Assembly (NCBI GenBank): GCA_964370605.1
Contig: CAYJJX010000002.1
Span: 1-64,000, forward strand
Length of the DNA stretch: 64,000 nucleotides
From: CAYJBH01 sp964370605
GTDB taxonomy: Bacteria > Bacillota > Clostridia > Oscillospirales > Ruminococcaceae
Direction of reading: 5' to 3'
Each line of letters begins with the position of its first letter. Within the stretch, counting starts at the first letter, position 1. Shown here piece after piece: positions 25,322 to 35,114 of the stretch. A program made the position numbers and the translations under genes. The notes beneath the pieces were generated by a model. It was not told where the DNA came from. It worked only from the letters and a program-made list of their open reading frames with translations, and did no database searches.

Positions 25322-27010
25322 CTACATCTTGTCCGGTGCCGATACTGACAGTATTCCAAGAAGCCTTGCTATGACATTTTTGGTGCCAAGCGCAAGCGCA
25401 AGCCTGTTTTGTGCAAGCTTTTCTTCTTCTCCCTTTATACGACAATCGGTATAAAATTTATGGAATCCTGCGGCAAGCGACATTAGATATTTGGGTAGCA
25501 TCGATACATCGTAGCTAGCCGCCGCATTGTCTATCAAATCCGGCAATGCACCGATTTGCAGCAACAGGGCGCGCTCCGATTCGTGAGTGAGCAATGATGC
25601 GTCGGCCACAAAATCGCTCGGAAGCATCAGTCCTTCTGCCTGCAAAGCCGAAATCATGTTGCTGATACGTGCGTAAGCATATTGTACATAATAAACCGGA
25701 TTTTCACTGTTTGTCTGAACCGCAAGTTCCAGATCAAAATCGAGATGGGTGCCTGCCTCACGCAGATTGAAGAAAAATCTTGCCGCATCGACCGGTACTT
25801 CTTGCAAAAGCGTAGCCAGCGTTATCGCCTTACCACTGCGCTTACTCATCTTCACAGGCTCTTTACCGGATAGCAGACGAACCATCTGTACTATTATTAC
25901 ATTGAGCTTTTCTCCGTCTCCTCCTGCGGCTGTTATCGCCGCTTTTAGTCTGGCAATATGTCCATGATGGTCTGCGCCCCATATGTCAATGGCACGATCA
26001 AAGCCTCTTTCGTTCAGTTTGTCAAGGTGGTAGGCAATGTCGGCCGCAAAATATGTCGGCACACCATTCTGACGTATTAGAACCTCGTCCTTTTCACCTC
26101 CACATTTGCTAAATGCAAAAAACAATGTCCCGTCCTTTTCATAGGCTAGGCCATTTTTCTTTATTGTCTCGATAGCTTTATCCACGGCTCCGCGATCATA
26201 CAGAGTTTGCTCCGAAAAAAAGTTGTCATATTCAATACGGTACTCTCCGAGCGCCTCTTTTATGGCGTCAACGTTTTTGGGTAACGCAAATCCTACCAAC
26301 ACATCGCAACGTGTACGATAGTCAGCATTTGTCAATATTGCACCTTTTGCCTCGGCAAATTCGGTGGCAAGTTGGGTTATATCGTCACCATGATAACCAT
26401 CTTCCGGGAAAGGGTGTTCGCTATCAAAAATTTGCATATAACGCGCCGAAAGAGACGCTCCGAACCTTGCAATCTGGTTGCCTGCGTCATTGATATAAAA
26501 CTCTTTTGTCACTTCATAGCCGGCCGTTTTCAAAAGAGAAGCAAGACTCTCACCAAGTGCACCGCCTCGCGCATTTCCAAGATGCATAGGGCCGGTCGGA
26601 TTTGCCGATACAAATTCAACGTTATATCTCTTTCCGGTGCCGGAATCCGTCCTTCCGTAGTCTGCATCAAATGCGGAAAAACTTAATATTTCGGAGAAAA
26701 ACTTATCGTCACAATAAAAATTCAAAAAGCCGGGCCCTGCCACTTCACAGCGTTCAAAATAACCGCTCGGCATCCCCAGGCGATTTAAAATTGCCTCGGC
26801 AATTTTTGGCGGCGCCATGCGGAACGCTTTTGCGCCGACCAGCGCAATATTTGCGCTGAAATCGCCGTTGCGGCGGTCGGCAGGACGCTCGATGGTGAAG
26901 AAGGGCAGGTCTGCCTCGGGCAGAGCCCCTTCTGCAATGGCAGATGTTACCGCCGAGGCTATCAATGCCTTCAGTTCTTCCTGCGCTTTTTGAAAACAAT
27001 TATTATACAT
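25322..27010 (-). CDS. argS: Arginyl-tRNA synthetase
   Basis: 562 residues, class I synthetase for tRNA-Arg. The HIGH motif is SANPTGPMHLGNARGGALG (residues ~115-133). There is no KMSKS-like segment in the weakly conserved ArgRS form; instead a clear VKMSKRSGKAITL is seen near residue 390. The N-terminal Add-1-like domain and the C-terminal DALR anticodon-binding domain (ending ARLLGILSVSAP) are present. DUF1934/YwiB lies directly upstream, as in Bacillus. Confidence 0.97.
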   Translation of the reverse strand: MYNNCFQKAQEELKALIASAVTSAIAEGALPEADLPFFTIERPADRRNGDFSANIALVGAKAFRMAPPKIAEAILNRLGMPSGYFERCEVAGPGFLNFYCDDKFFSEILSFSAFDADYGRTDSGTGKRYNVEFVSANPTGPMHLGNARGGALGESLASLLKTAGYEVTKEFYINDAGNQIARFGASLSARYMQIFDSEHPFPEDGYHGDDITQLATEFAEAKGAILTNADYRTRCDVLVGFALPKNVDAIKEALGEYRIEYDNFFSEQTLYDRGAVDKAIETIKKNGLAYEKDGTLFFAFSKCGGEKDEVLIRQNGVPTYFAADIAYHLDKLNERGFDRAIDIWGADHHGHIARLKAAITAAGGDGEKLNVIIVQMVRLLSGKEPVKMSKRSGKAITLATLLQEVPVDAARFFFNLREAGTHLDFDLELAVQTNSENPVYYVQYAYARISNMISALQAEGLMLPSDFVADASLLTHESERALLLQIGALPDLIDNAAASYDVSMLPKYLMSLAAGFHKFYTDCRIKGEEEKLAQNRLALALGTKNVIARLLGILSVSAPDKM

Positions 27011-27031
27011 CTTTGCTATTCCTCATTTATT

Positions 27032-27484
27032 CTACGTTACTTCATCGGTTGTGCTGTATCCCTTCGCTTCCTTGATGGTTATATCCACCGTGTTGCTGGA
27101 GACATTATTGGAATTTATGTCAACATCATAACTGAATTTCAATCGTCCCCCCGACGTATCGAGAGTGTTTATTATGTTGATCCCGCTTATTCCAAGCGAC
27201 AGCGCTCCAAATCCGGTTTCGTAATGACATATGTGTCGCTTTCCCGACTCTATACTGAGCTGAGACTGATTCTTACCAAAACGTATCATCGACACCTTGC
27301 CTTTGCTATCCACCTTGACCGTTGTGGTGGAACCGTCGTATCCGGTCGCCTCTGTCTCTTTATATGTTATAAAATAACTGCCATTCTTGAGCTGAAAAGC
27401 ACCACGTGTCATTAGTGTCACAGTATTTTCATCGTCGGGTGTCTTTTGCGTCCCTTCGATTTTTATTAAATAATCTTCGTTCAT
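27032..27484 (-). CDS. DUF1934 (YwiB-like) beta-barrel protein
   Basis: 150 residues, no signal peptide. Lipocalin-like beta pattern: YLIKIEGTQ, TVTLMTRGAFQLKNGSYFITY, then alternating strands ending LKFSYDVDINSNNVSSNTVD. This fits the DUF1934 family, of which Bacillus YwiB is a member and which is typically encoded just before argS as here (22 bases). No function is known; conserved linkage to argS is the main clue. Confidence 0.85.
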   Translation of the reverse strand: MNEDYLIKIEGTQKTPDDENTVTLMTRGAFQLKNGSYFITYKETEATGYDGSTTTVKVDSKGKVSMIRFGKNQSQLSIESGKRHICHYETGFGALSLGISGINIINTLDTSGGRLKFSYDVDINSNNVSSNTVDITIKEAKGYSTTDEVT

Positions 27485-27501
27485 GAAACTCTGTTTCCTT
27501 C

Positions 27502-28305
27502 TTATTTTTGAAATATGTCGTCATCGGGATTTATTGTCGTCGCTGTTATATCACATCCCATAAACTGCCGTGCGAGTTGAGAAAATTGTTGTGGAAGATC
27601 GGAAATGAGATATGTGGTCTCTCCCCCGTTATCCGCCAACATATCATGCTCTTTGAGGTATTCAGCCGTATGCTTTGCCGCCTGTGCTCCACTGTCGATC
27701 AGCGTTACACCGGTTCCCATTACATCTGCAATAACCGGCGAAATTAACGGGTAATGCGTGCAACCAAGAATTAAGGTATCAACATCATCTTCTTTCAGCG
27801 ACTCAAGATAATTGTGTGCAGCCATCACGGTCAGCGGATCGTTTCGATCAATATGGCCATGTTCTACCAGCGGAACAAACAGCGGACACGCAGCCGCACT
27901 GACCTCGATTTCTCCGGAAAGATCATTGTGATACGAGCCGGAATTAATTGTCGCAGCAGTAGCAATGACTCCGACCTTATTGTTTTTAGTGGCAGTTCTT
28001 GCCGCCGACACGGCCGGCTTTATCACCCCACCAATCGCAACGCCTACATCGAGAGAATCGATGTCCAACACCGATGAAACAGTACCACATGCCACGAGTA
28101 TATATTTAACATTATAGTGTTTCAGCACCGCAATGTCCGATATGGCAAACTGTCTTAATATCGAAGCGCTACGATTGCCGTATGGCACTCGTGCCGTATC
28201 ACCAAAATATACAATATCTTCGTTTGGCAAAAGTTCTCGCAGAACCCTCAACGCAGAAAGACCGCCAAGACCGCTGTCAAAAACACCAATAGGTCGGTTA
28301 TCCAT
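27502..28305 (-). CDS. murI: Glutamate racemase
   Basis: 267 residues from ATG 28305, with AAAGGA 12 bases upstream; an in-frame ATG at 28317 abuts that site. Converts L- to D-glutamate for peptidoglycan. Motifs: IGVFDSGLGGLSALR at the N-terminus, YFGDTARVPYG, the first catalytic Cys in LVACGTVSSVL (usual form ACNTAS, so the Asn is replaced by Gly here) and the second in LILGCTHYPLI. The change in the first motif is unusual, but both cysteines are kept. It sits downstream of ddl, another peptidoglycan-precursor gene. Confidence 0.93.
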   Translation of the reverse strand: MDNRPIGVFDSGLGGLSALRVLRELLPNEDIVYFGDTARVPYGNRSASILRQFAISDIAVLKHYNVKYILVACGTVSSVLDIDSLDVGVAIGGVIKPAVSAARTATKNNKVGVIATAATINSGSYHNDLSGEIEVSAAACPLFVPLVEHGHIDRNDPLTVMAAHNYLESLKEDDVDTLILGCTHYPLISPVIADVMGTGVTLIDSGAQAAKHTAEYLKEHDMLADNGGETTYLISDLPQQFSQLARQFMGCDITATTINPDDDIFQK

Positions 28306-28417
28306 ACTAATGCTCATTCCTTTCATGATGTTTTGTTCGGTTTTGTCGCACAGCGGTAGAAAGTGATTCTTTGCAACAAGTTTATCGTTTGAAAGCCTTT
28401 AAAATATCAATATGCGT

Positions 28418-29488
28418 TTATTCTTCAAGCGCAAGCGCCACAAGTTTATCCATCAGCTCTGTGGCAGGAATACCGCTGTATTCCATCAATCTCGGATACA
28501 TACTTATATCGGTAAAACCGGGAATAGTGTTTATCTCATTAAGCAATATCGCCCCATCACTTCGTCGCAAGAAAAAGTCGACACGAGCGAGTCCGTTGCA
28601 CCCCATGGCACTGTATGCTATACAGGCGAGTTCTTTTATCTTTTGTGATGTTTCGCTTGGAAGGTCTGCCGGAACATCACACGCGGTGTCGTTGGTGACG
28701 TATTTCGCATCATAACTATAAAACTCGGCACTCGGCAAAATCTCCCCTATCTCGGAAGCGAATGGATGATCATTTCCAAGCACTGCACATTCCAGCTCGC
28801 GTGCATCCACCGCTTCTTCGAGAAGGATTCTGTTATCATGGGCGGCGGCGGTCATGATGGCTGCATGCATTTCCTCTTCGTTGTGCGCCTTACTCACTCC
28901 GACCGACGAACCGGCATTTGTCGGTTTTACAAATATCGGAAATCCAAACTCACGGACAGCGGCATCAATATGTACCTGCATCTCATCGAGTTGTGAACGC
29001 TTTATCAGACGATATCGGCAATGTGGCACTCCCGCATGTTCTGTCATTACGTTAGTGATGTATTTATCCATACAAGCGGCAGATGCGGTAACCTTTGAAC
29101 CGACAAAAGGAATCCCCGCAAGAGTCAAAAGTCCTTGCACCGTGCCGTCCTCGCCATTCTTGCCGTGAAGCACCGGAAATGCGACATCAATCTTTTGTCG
29201 TGTTGTTCCGTTGATGCTGAGCTCTTTACAGTGAAGCAGGCCAGCGACGGCGGTATCGGGTGACAGATATGCCGGCGCAGTATCTTCAAAATACTCCCAC
29301 GAACCATCGCGTAACATTTCGGTATCACCGGGGAAATAAAGCCATCGCCCCTTTTTGGTTATTCCGACCTTTATCACCTCATATCGTTCAAGGTCAAAAC
29401 TGTTGATAACTTTAATTGCCGAAACACAGGAGACATCATGCTCACTGGAACGACCACCGAAAAGCACCAATACTCTGGTTTTAGACAC
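28418..29488 (-). CDS. ddl: D-alanine--D-alanine ligase
   Basis: 356 residues with a GTG start; GGAG lies 8 bases upstream. ATP-grasp enzyme making the D-Ala-D-Ala terminus of peptidoglycan precursors. Visible: LFGGRSSEHDVS, FPVLHGKNGEDGTVQG, the Gly-rich VKPTNAGSSVGVSKA loop and the LARVDFFLRRSDGAILLNEINTIPGFT-type catalytic end. The length and the DARELECAVLGN segment fit the DdlA-type clade. No vancomycin-resistance genes are adjacent, and nothing suggests D-Lac or D-Ser specificity. Confidence 0.96.
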   Translation of the reverse strand: MSKTRVLVLFGGRSSEHDVSCVSAIKVINSFDLERYEVIKVGITKKGRWLYFPGDTEMLRDGSWEYFEDTAPAYLSPDTAVAGLLHCKELSINGTTRQKIDVAFPVLHGKNGEDGTVQGLLTLAGIPFVGSKVTASAACMDKYITNVMTEHAGVPHCRYRLIKRSQLDEMQVHIDAAVREFGFPIFVKPTNAGSSVGVSKAHNEEEMHAAIMTAAAHDNRILLEEAVDARELECAVLGNDHPFASEIGEILPSAEFYSYDAKYVTNDTACDVPADLPSETSQKIKELACIAYSAMGCNGLARVDFFLRRSDGAILLNEINTIPGFTDISMYPRLMEYSGIPATELMDKLVALALEE

Positions 29489-29565
29489 AACACTTTCTCC
29501 TTTTTTCTCTATACTTAAATGATATAGCGCAAAGCCCGCAAATATACTACTATCGATCCAATCAA

Positions 29566-30630
29566 TTATGTCGTCGAGCCATCGACAGGCACAGTATTGT
29601 CAACCGTTGTCGTAAGATCGACCGACGGATCTACGATGTCATAAAGCGGCGAACCTTCAAGATATGGATTGGTTGGCGAGTGCACGGTATGGGTTTGCAG
29701 ATATTCACGAATCATAATATATCCTTGGGGCGTCAGATGGAAACCATCCGGCGCAGCGATTTCCGCCTTGAGGTTACCCTGATCGTCGGCGAGCACCTCG
29801 TGCAAATCCACAAAATAAATATTGCGTTCCCGTGCCATTACCGCAAGTCTATCATTGAGCGTGTTTATCCTAATAACAGAATACCTCTCATCGGTGCCTC
29901 TTGAAGCCGTCTGCGGTGGTACACTCATAAGATATATTTGAAGACCCGGTATGCGAGTTGCAAGGGCATCAACCAACATTGTAAATGAGGCAACCATCTG
30001 GTCATCACTCATCCATACGAGATCGTTCACGCCAATCAGTATGTATGCCTTTGTAGGATTACTTTGCGCAACCAACTCGATGGGTGAAACTGCGTTACCG
30101 TTTGCATCCTCAACCAATTTGGTAACAAAACCGTCGCTCGACATACTCTTGAAGGCAACACTTCCCGAGTTCGGGAATGTGTCATACGCCTCGACAAATC
30201 CCTGCGCCAACGAATCCCCGATAAAGGTAGCGTCGTTGAAATAACTCAAATCAACCGTGCCATTTTCCGCAACTGCAAGCATTCTTGAAGAAGAAGCCTG
30301 CATCGACATGGTGTTGATCGTTTTTTGAACATTTTCCGGCAACACAAACTGCTCGACCAGTTCCTGACCGTCCTCGCCAATCGAAGGTTCGCTCGGCTGT
30401 GTATCGACACTTGAACTCGGTCGCTGTGTCTCACTCTGCGATGAATCTTCTTGTGTCGAAACCAAAAAACCCGACTCGAAAAAAGCTATGAACGAGAATG
30501 ATAAAACAGTGGTAGTAATGAGAAAAAATGCCGTCAAAACCATCAGGCGATTTTTATTTTGTCGGCGTCGCTGTTCCTTCTGTCGCCTCATCTGTGACAG
30601 AGTGCGTGCCTCACGGGGATTATTTTGCAT
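29566..30630 (-). CDS. SGNH/GDSL-family hydrolase, membrane-anchored
   Basis: 354 residues from ATG 30630, chosen for GGAG 7 bases upstream; the ATG lies inside the end of the DUF624-type gene (11-base overlap). Basic cytoplasmic start (RRQKEQRRRQNKNR), one membrane anchor (LMVLTAFFLITTTVLSFSFIAFF), a Ser/Pro/Gln linker, then the SGNH domain: FIGDSLAQGF (Ser nucleophile), ILIGVNDLVW (Asn), and PDGFHLTPQGY (Asp and His). Extracytoplasmic esterase, plausibly an O-acetyl esterase on cell-wall polymers given the neighbouring flippase and ddl; substrate is inference. Confidence 0.88.
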   Translation of the reverse strand: MQNNPREARTLSQMRRQKEQRRRQNKNRLMVLTAFFLITTTVLSFSFIAFFESGFLVSTQEDSSQSETQRPSSSVDTQPSEPSIGEDGQELVEQFVLPENVQKTINTMSMQASSSRMLAVAENGTVDLSYFNDATFIGDSLAQGFVEAYDTFPNSGSVAFKSMSSDGFVTKLVEDANGNAVSPIELVAQSNPTKAYILIGVNDLVWMSDDQMVASFTMLVDALATRIPGLQIYLMSVPPQTASRGTDERYSVIRINTLNDRLAVMARERNIYFVDLHEVLADDQGNLKAEIAAPDGFHLTPQGYIMIREYLQTHTVHSPTNPYLEGSPLYDIVDPSVDLTTTVDNTVPVDGSTT

Positions 30631-31378
30631 CTTGTTGCTCCGAAAGATTGTCGGTTTCCTCATCGTCTTCGTCGCTTTCGTCATTTGAACCCAGACCGAT
30701 TACAAAAACCTTTTCTAGTACATTCCATACATTCATATTGATAATTAAATTCACAAAAGAGAAAAACACAAAGACAAACACCAATAATGTCCATGGCAAA
30801 AATAGCACAGCCGCCGCCCATAACACTAGCGATATTATGAAGAAAAGTGCGGTGCGTGGCAAGAAACCAAATGTTAGCAGTACTGCATTTTTGAGTTGCA
30901 ACTTCAGCGGCAGATCGACCACCGCAATCATAGTAAAGAGATAGCAACTGCCGGCGCTTATTAGTCCGCTCAAGAATAGTGTTATAACCGCAAGAACCAA
31001 ATACATCAGATCCTGTGATTGATTATATGCGGAATTATAATACCATGCGGCAAAAAGCGACATGACTACAAACACCATGACCAATAACCCGGCCGGAAAA
31101 CTGCGTTTCAAATTTTCTTTGAACGCCTTTTTGTATTCATGAAAGGCATAACATGGTATATTGCGCACGCGCTTCACCACAACTGCCGACATTGCGACAA
31201 TAGCGGGCCCGATGGTAATGATAGGTATACAGCTGATAAAAAATAAAAGATTCAACTTTACAAGGTCGCCGGAATCGCGGGCGACAATCTCAAAAAATCT
31301 GAGTATACCTTTTTTGGGTGGCTCGTCTTTACGAACGCCTTTACCCTCTTTAAGGTAACTCGGTGTAAATAATCCCAT
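30620..31378 (-). CDS. DUF624 (YesL-like) membrane protein
   Basis: 252 residues. It begins MGLFTPSYLKEGKGVRKDEP and has five or six membrane segments (LLFFISCIPIITIGPAIVAM is the typical DUF624 first helix). The acidic C-terminus (NDESDEDDEETDNLSEQQDA) is cytoplasmic. DUF624 proteins such as Bacillus YesL often accompany carbohydrate genes but have no proven role. It overlaps the SGNH hydrolase gene, indicating translational coupling. Confidence 0.85.
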   Translation of the reverse strand: MGLFTPSYLKEGKGVRKDEPPKKGILRFFEIVARDSGDLVKLNLLFFISCIPIITIGPAIVAMSAVVVKRVRNIPCYAFHEYKKAFKENLKRSFPAGLLVMVFVVMSLFAAWYYNSAYNQSQDLMYLVLAVITLFLSGLISAGSCYLFTMIAVVDLPLKLQLKNAVLLTFGFLPRTALFFIISLVLWAAAVLFLPWTLLVFVFVFFSFVNLIINMNVWNVLEKVFVIGLGSNDESDEDDEETDNLSEQQDAK

Positions 31379-31410
31379 CTGTGATATCCCTTTCTAAATA
31401 TAGTTGTGTT

Positions 31411-32889
31411 TTATTCGTCCTTCGATCGATCATTATCAGCCGAATCGTTATCGCTCATCGATCTGATGTTGCGAAAAAATCCGGAAGCTTCTCGAATTTC
31501 TGATTTGTAGATACAACACCATATTATACCACAAATCAAGCTGATTGTAAATTTAATATAAAAACTATTTGTGAAAATTGTGCAAAAAATGGCTAGTGCC
31601 ACTACCATCGTCAGGGCAACTATTGTCTTTAACGGGTGAATAACCGTACGGTAGAAGCGTTGCGCGATCAATGTCCTAAACACGAACATCAGCAATCCTG
31701 CCAGCGCAAGTCCGAGCGAGGTTCCGACAAGTCCGAACAGCGGGGTCAGCCAGAAACAAAACGCCACAGTGGCAACAAGCGATATTCCAATACCGAACGT
31801 GTCAAAAAGCGGACGTCGGGCAATTGATATACCATAAACCGTTGTCTCGCTGATTATCAAAAAGAGTGGTACCAATGACAATATCGGAAAAAGTTGCATT
31901 CCGTCTTGATACGCTTCTCCCAACACAAAAAAGAGTATATCCTCAAACATGACCAACAACATAAAAAACAATGCCGTCAGCAGTACGACATAGTCATGTA
32001 CCTTTGATATTTCTTTTTGATGCTCTCGGTAATTTTTATAGATAAATGCTGACCAAAAAGTTGCAAATCCGGCTTGGATGACCGCTATGACGTTAGACAG
32101 GAGCAACACCATTGAAAAAACTCCCTGCTCAGCACTTCCAAATGCCCTGCCTACATACACTTTTGAAAAAAGCGAAGTCAGCCAGATCATGACCGGTGCA
32201 GGTGCAAGCGCAAGACCGTATGGCAGCAACACTCCGAGTGAGTCTTTTGAAAGCGACTCTTTATCAGGGAAAAGTCGATCCCGACGAAGAAGAATAAACA
32301 CCAGCGCAAAGATTGCTAGTCCACCTGTAAAAAAGACGATGACAGTATCAAATGTCGGTGCCACAAATGTTCCGGCGACATAAAAAAGACGGCTGAAAAA
32401 TTGCATCCCGATACTCTCAATGGTATAGAGCTTCAGATTGCCTTCCATACGGTATGCGATGTTATAATACCTTGCCAACATCAAAAAAAGCGAGTTGCAG
32501 AACAGAAGCGGTAGCACATAATCCGGCATCGGCCCATCAAAAAACAAAAGTATTATCTCTTCTGAAAAGAACACTGTAGATAATACCGCCACTAGCACAA
32601 GGGTGCTGGCTGAGATAAAGGCACAAACCGAAAAAAGGCGCTCTTTACCGATGCCAAGCGGTGTTTCGTTAAAAAAGCGGATAAAAGCCTGATCCAATCC
32701 AAGCACCGTCGTGTTCATAATAAGCGTTGCGGTGGATATGAAAATATCCACCGGCCCAAACACTTCCGGCAAAACAAGGTGGGTAGTCAGCAAAACCGAC
32801 AGACCGTAAATGACAAAATTTATATAGGTGGCAATGGAATATGAAAACGCATTTTTTAAAAACCCTACCACCGAAAACTGTTTAGACAA
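31411..32889 (-). CDS. Polysaccharide flippase-like protein (MOP superfamily)
   Basis: 492 residues with about fourteen membrane helices. It starts GFLKNAFSYSIATYINFVIYG, like Wzx/RfbX-type lipid-linked saccharide flippases, and has a polysaccharide-synthesis C-terminal domain. No sugar transferases are next to it, so the cargo is unknown; the downstream SGNH hydrolase suggests a role in wall or exopolysaccharide assembly (inference). The cytoplasmic tail is Asp/Ser-rich (SMSDNDSADNDRSKDE). Confidence 0.87.
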   Translation of the reverse strand: MSKQFSVVGFLKNAFSYSIATYINFVIYGLSVLLTTHLVLPEVFGPVDIFISTATLIMNTTVLGLDQAFIRFFNETPLGIGKERLFSVCAFISASTLVLVAVLSTVFFSEEIILLFFDGPMPDYVLPLLFCNSLFLMLARYYNIAYRMEGNLKLYTIESIGMQFFSRLFYVAGTFVAPTFDTVIVFFTGGLAIFALVFILLRRDRLFPDKESLSKDSLGVLLPYGLALAPAPVMIWLTSLFSKVYVGRAFGSAEQGVFSMVLLLSNVIAVIQAGFATFWSAFIYKNYREHQKEISKVHDYVVLLTALFFMLLVMFEDILFFVLGEAYQDGMQLFPILSLVPLFLIISETTVYGISIARRPLFDTFGIGISLVATVAFCFWLTPLFGLVGTSLGLALAGLLMFVFRTLIAQRFYRTVIHPLKTIVALTMVVALAIFCTIFTNSFYIKFTISLICGIIWCCIYKSEIREASGFFRNIRSMSDNDSADNDRSKDE

Positions 32890-32948
32890 TCGTTAATTTT
32901 TTCCTTTCACATAGCATTTTCCCGACCGACATAGTGATACCCTCTCGA

Positions 32949-33120
32949 TTAGTCGCCGTCTCCGCCGTCTCCGCCGTCTCCACCACCATCGCCAAATCCG
33001 CCACCGTCGCCAAATCCGCCGCCGTCGCTGAATCCGCCGTCTGAATCGCCCCAGCCGTCACCCGAATCACCCCAACCATCGCCGGAGTCACCGAACCCGT
33101 CACTCATATCACCAAAACCA
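32949..33120. repeat. Low-complexity GD-coding DNA repeat
   Basis: Imperfect tandem repeats of 6-, 9- and 15-base units (CCGCCGTCTC-like and CCGTCGCCAAAT-like on the plus strand) encoding the Gly/Asp tail. Likely prone to length change. Confidence 0.7.
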
Positions 33121-33569
33121 TTGTCCGAGGCATCAAATCCATTATCGAACTCCCCATCTGACTCCCGCTCGTCTTCCCCACCTCTGTAACCACTGTAAGT
33201 ACTGCCGTTTGGAGTTCCGTCATGCATTGACGATGCTTGATTATTCATATGACTTTGATATTCACCCTTATACGCTACACCAAGCTCATTCAAGCGCTCA
33301 CCCGCTGCATCATATTCTTTTCGCAGCTGAGTGTTTCGACGAGAATGGTAGAACGCAACAGGTGCAATTATAACTATCGGTATAATTGCAAGAAGAGTAG
33401 AAAATGCCGACATTATGAAAAAGAATATAGCCATCAAAGCTATGTTTGCCACTCTTCTTGCGGCTTTACCTTCCTTTTTACTGCGATCTCTTATAGCGAG
33501 CAATCGATCTCGTTCATCAAAATAGTGCTGAAACTGTGGCAAAGGCTGAAAGTTATTATTTCCCTGCAT
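32949..33569 (-). CDS. Membrane protein with Gly/Asp-rich repetitive tail
   Basis: 206 residues from ATG 33569 (GGAG 6 bases upstream; an ATG four codons earlier abuts that site). A cytoplasmic charged start (DERDRLLAIRDRSKKEGKAARR), two membrane segments as a hairpin (residues ~43-78), a charged linker, then a low-complexity tail from about residue 130: repeats such as DGWGDSGDGWGDS and GFGDGGGFGDGGGDGGDGG. The tail is acidic and disordered in character and could bind cations. No family assigned. Confidence 0.7.
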   Translation of the reverse strand: MQGNNNFQPLPQFQHYFDERDRLLAIRDRSKKEGKAARRVANIALMAIFFFIMSAFSTLLAIIPIVIIAPVAFYHSRRNTQLRKEYDAAGERLNELGVAYKGEYQSHMNNQASSMHDGTPNGSTYSGYRGGEDERESDGEFDNGFDASDNGFGDMSDGFGDSGDGWGDSGDGWGDSDGGFSDGGGFGDGGGFGDGGGDGGDGGDGD

Positions 33570-33857
33570 ATCATACTCCATCTCAAACTATATGTCTTCT
33601 TACCTATATATAAATAACAATAACACAAAACACAAAAAAACACAATCAAAATGATTATGTTTTTTGTATTAATAAATGTTAGTACACCTAAAATGTTAAA
33701 GAACCAACACAACTCCTCAAAACGGCCTATACGATGACATTGTCGGAAGATTCGACCTTTGACAAACGGCTTTGCAAAACAATTTGCCGTGATATGCACC
33801 ATTAAGGTTGCTGCACCCATGTCGAAACCTGACAAACTTTTTAGGCTGCCGAAAACA

Positions 33858-35030
33858 TTATTGCATCTTTTGCTCTCGTTTCAATATCGGCAACAACAAA
33901 AGGGTTCCTACAAGGGCCACTACACCGAGCACTGCAAAGAGAATAATCTTGTTGTCGATTGGGCTGAGTGCCAGCGGAAACAACAATGCCGCCACCGAAA
34001 AACCGACCATCACACAGCCATAATTAGAGCCAATGTTTTTTAGCCCAAACATCTTGCCGGTAACAAGCGGGAATATACCGGAGATGCCGCCATAGCAAAA
34101 AGTTATAACGATAATCACCGCCATCAACATGTATTCGGTCGAGAATATCAAAAGGAATGCCCCGACGGTCGTGACACCCAGTGCGACGATGGCGGTAAGG
34201 CTACGTCCAATGCGATCCGACAGCAGTGGAAAGAATAATCTGCCCAGAGCATTGCTGATTCCTGTCATCATAATCATGATAGTCGCCATTCCATCCGAAA
34301 GCCCGCGTTCTAACGACAACGACTTGAAGGACGGATTCAAAATAAAGTATACCGAAATACCAAACATCATGGCAACCGCGATAAAATAGAAAGTAGAAGT
34401 TTTCAGCATTTCGCCGGTGGCGAGATCATTTGCACCAGCACTCGCGCCAGCAGAAGCAGTGGACTCTAGTGGCATGGCGATAAAAGAAAAACAGGCAAGC
34501 GTAGCCACAATAAATATTGTTCCGAGAATGATGAAAGTTGTCTGCAATCCGACCGATTTTTCAAGATTTTCAACAAGCGGTGCAAATATCACGGTTGAAA
34601 AACCAAAAGTGCAAACCGAGATACCGGTTGCCAGTCCTCGCTTGTCCGGAAAGTTGCGCTGTGCTGTACTGATGACTGCATTATATCCCATTCCGACACC
34701 AAAACCGCCCAGCACGCCGTATGTAAAATAGATAAGTATCCCGAGATCTTTCGGCAGAAAAGCGGTCGCAAACATAGCGAGCGAAAGAAGGATTCCACCA
34801 AGCAACACCGTTTTTTGAGTGGTAAACTTCATCTGGAATCTTCCGCCAAAAAGTATACCTACGACAAAGAAACAGAGCATAAACGACGATGTCAACTTAA
34901 CAGTCGATGCCTCCATCGAAAAATATTCCGTAACCGGAATTACAAATATGCTCCAGATATATATTATACCCAAAAATAACTGCAAGACAGACCCTGCAAT
35001 CAAGACTTTGTTTCTACTTATGCTTTTCAT
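33858..35030 (-). CDS. MFS transporter, OFA (oxalate/formate antiporter)-like
   Basis: 390 residues from ATG 35030 (AAAGGA 10 bases upstream). Twelve membrane helices. The first helix (LQLFLGIIYIWSIFVIPV) and the GVLGGFGVGMGYNAVISTAQRNFP segment are typical of the OFA family, which exchanges small carboxylates. Linker between helices 6 and 7 is rich in Ala/Gly (STASAGASAGANDL). Substrate not predictable; no oxalate or formate enzymes are near. Neighbouring ltaE and sdaA concern Thr/Ser breakdown but are separate units. Confidence 0.87.
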   Translation of the reverse strand: MKSISRNKVLIAGSVLQLFLGIIYIWSIFVIPVTEYFSMEASTVKLTSSFMLCFFVVGILFGGRFQMKFTTQKTVLLGGILLSLAMFATAFLPKDLGILIYFTYGVLGGFGVGMGYNAVISTAQRNFPDKRGLATGISVCTFGFSTVIFAPLVENLEKSVGLQTTFIILGTIFIVATLACFSFIAMPLESTASAGASAGANDLATGEMLKTSTFYFIAVAMMFGISVYFILNPSFKSLSLERGLSDGMATIMIMMTGISNALGRLFFPLLSDRIGRSLTAIVALGVTTVGAFLLIFSTEYMLMAVIIVITFCYGGISGIFPLVTGKMFGLKNIGSNYGCVMVGFSVAALLFPLALSPIDNKIILFAVLGVVALVGTLLLLPILKREQKMQ

Positions 35031-35114
35031 TTTATTGCCATCCTTTCTCATATCTTACCTTTTGACATTTATAAAAAAACTTATTGCAACAATTCCAAAA
35101 CTAAAAACTTATTA

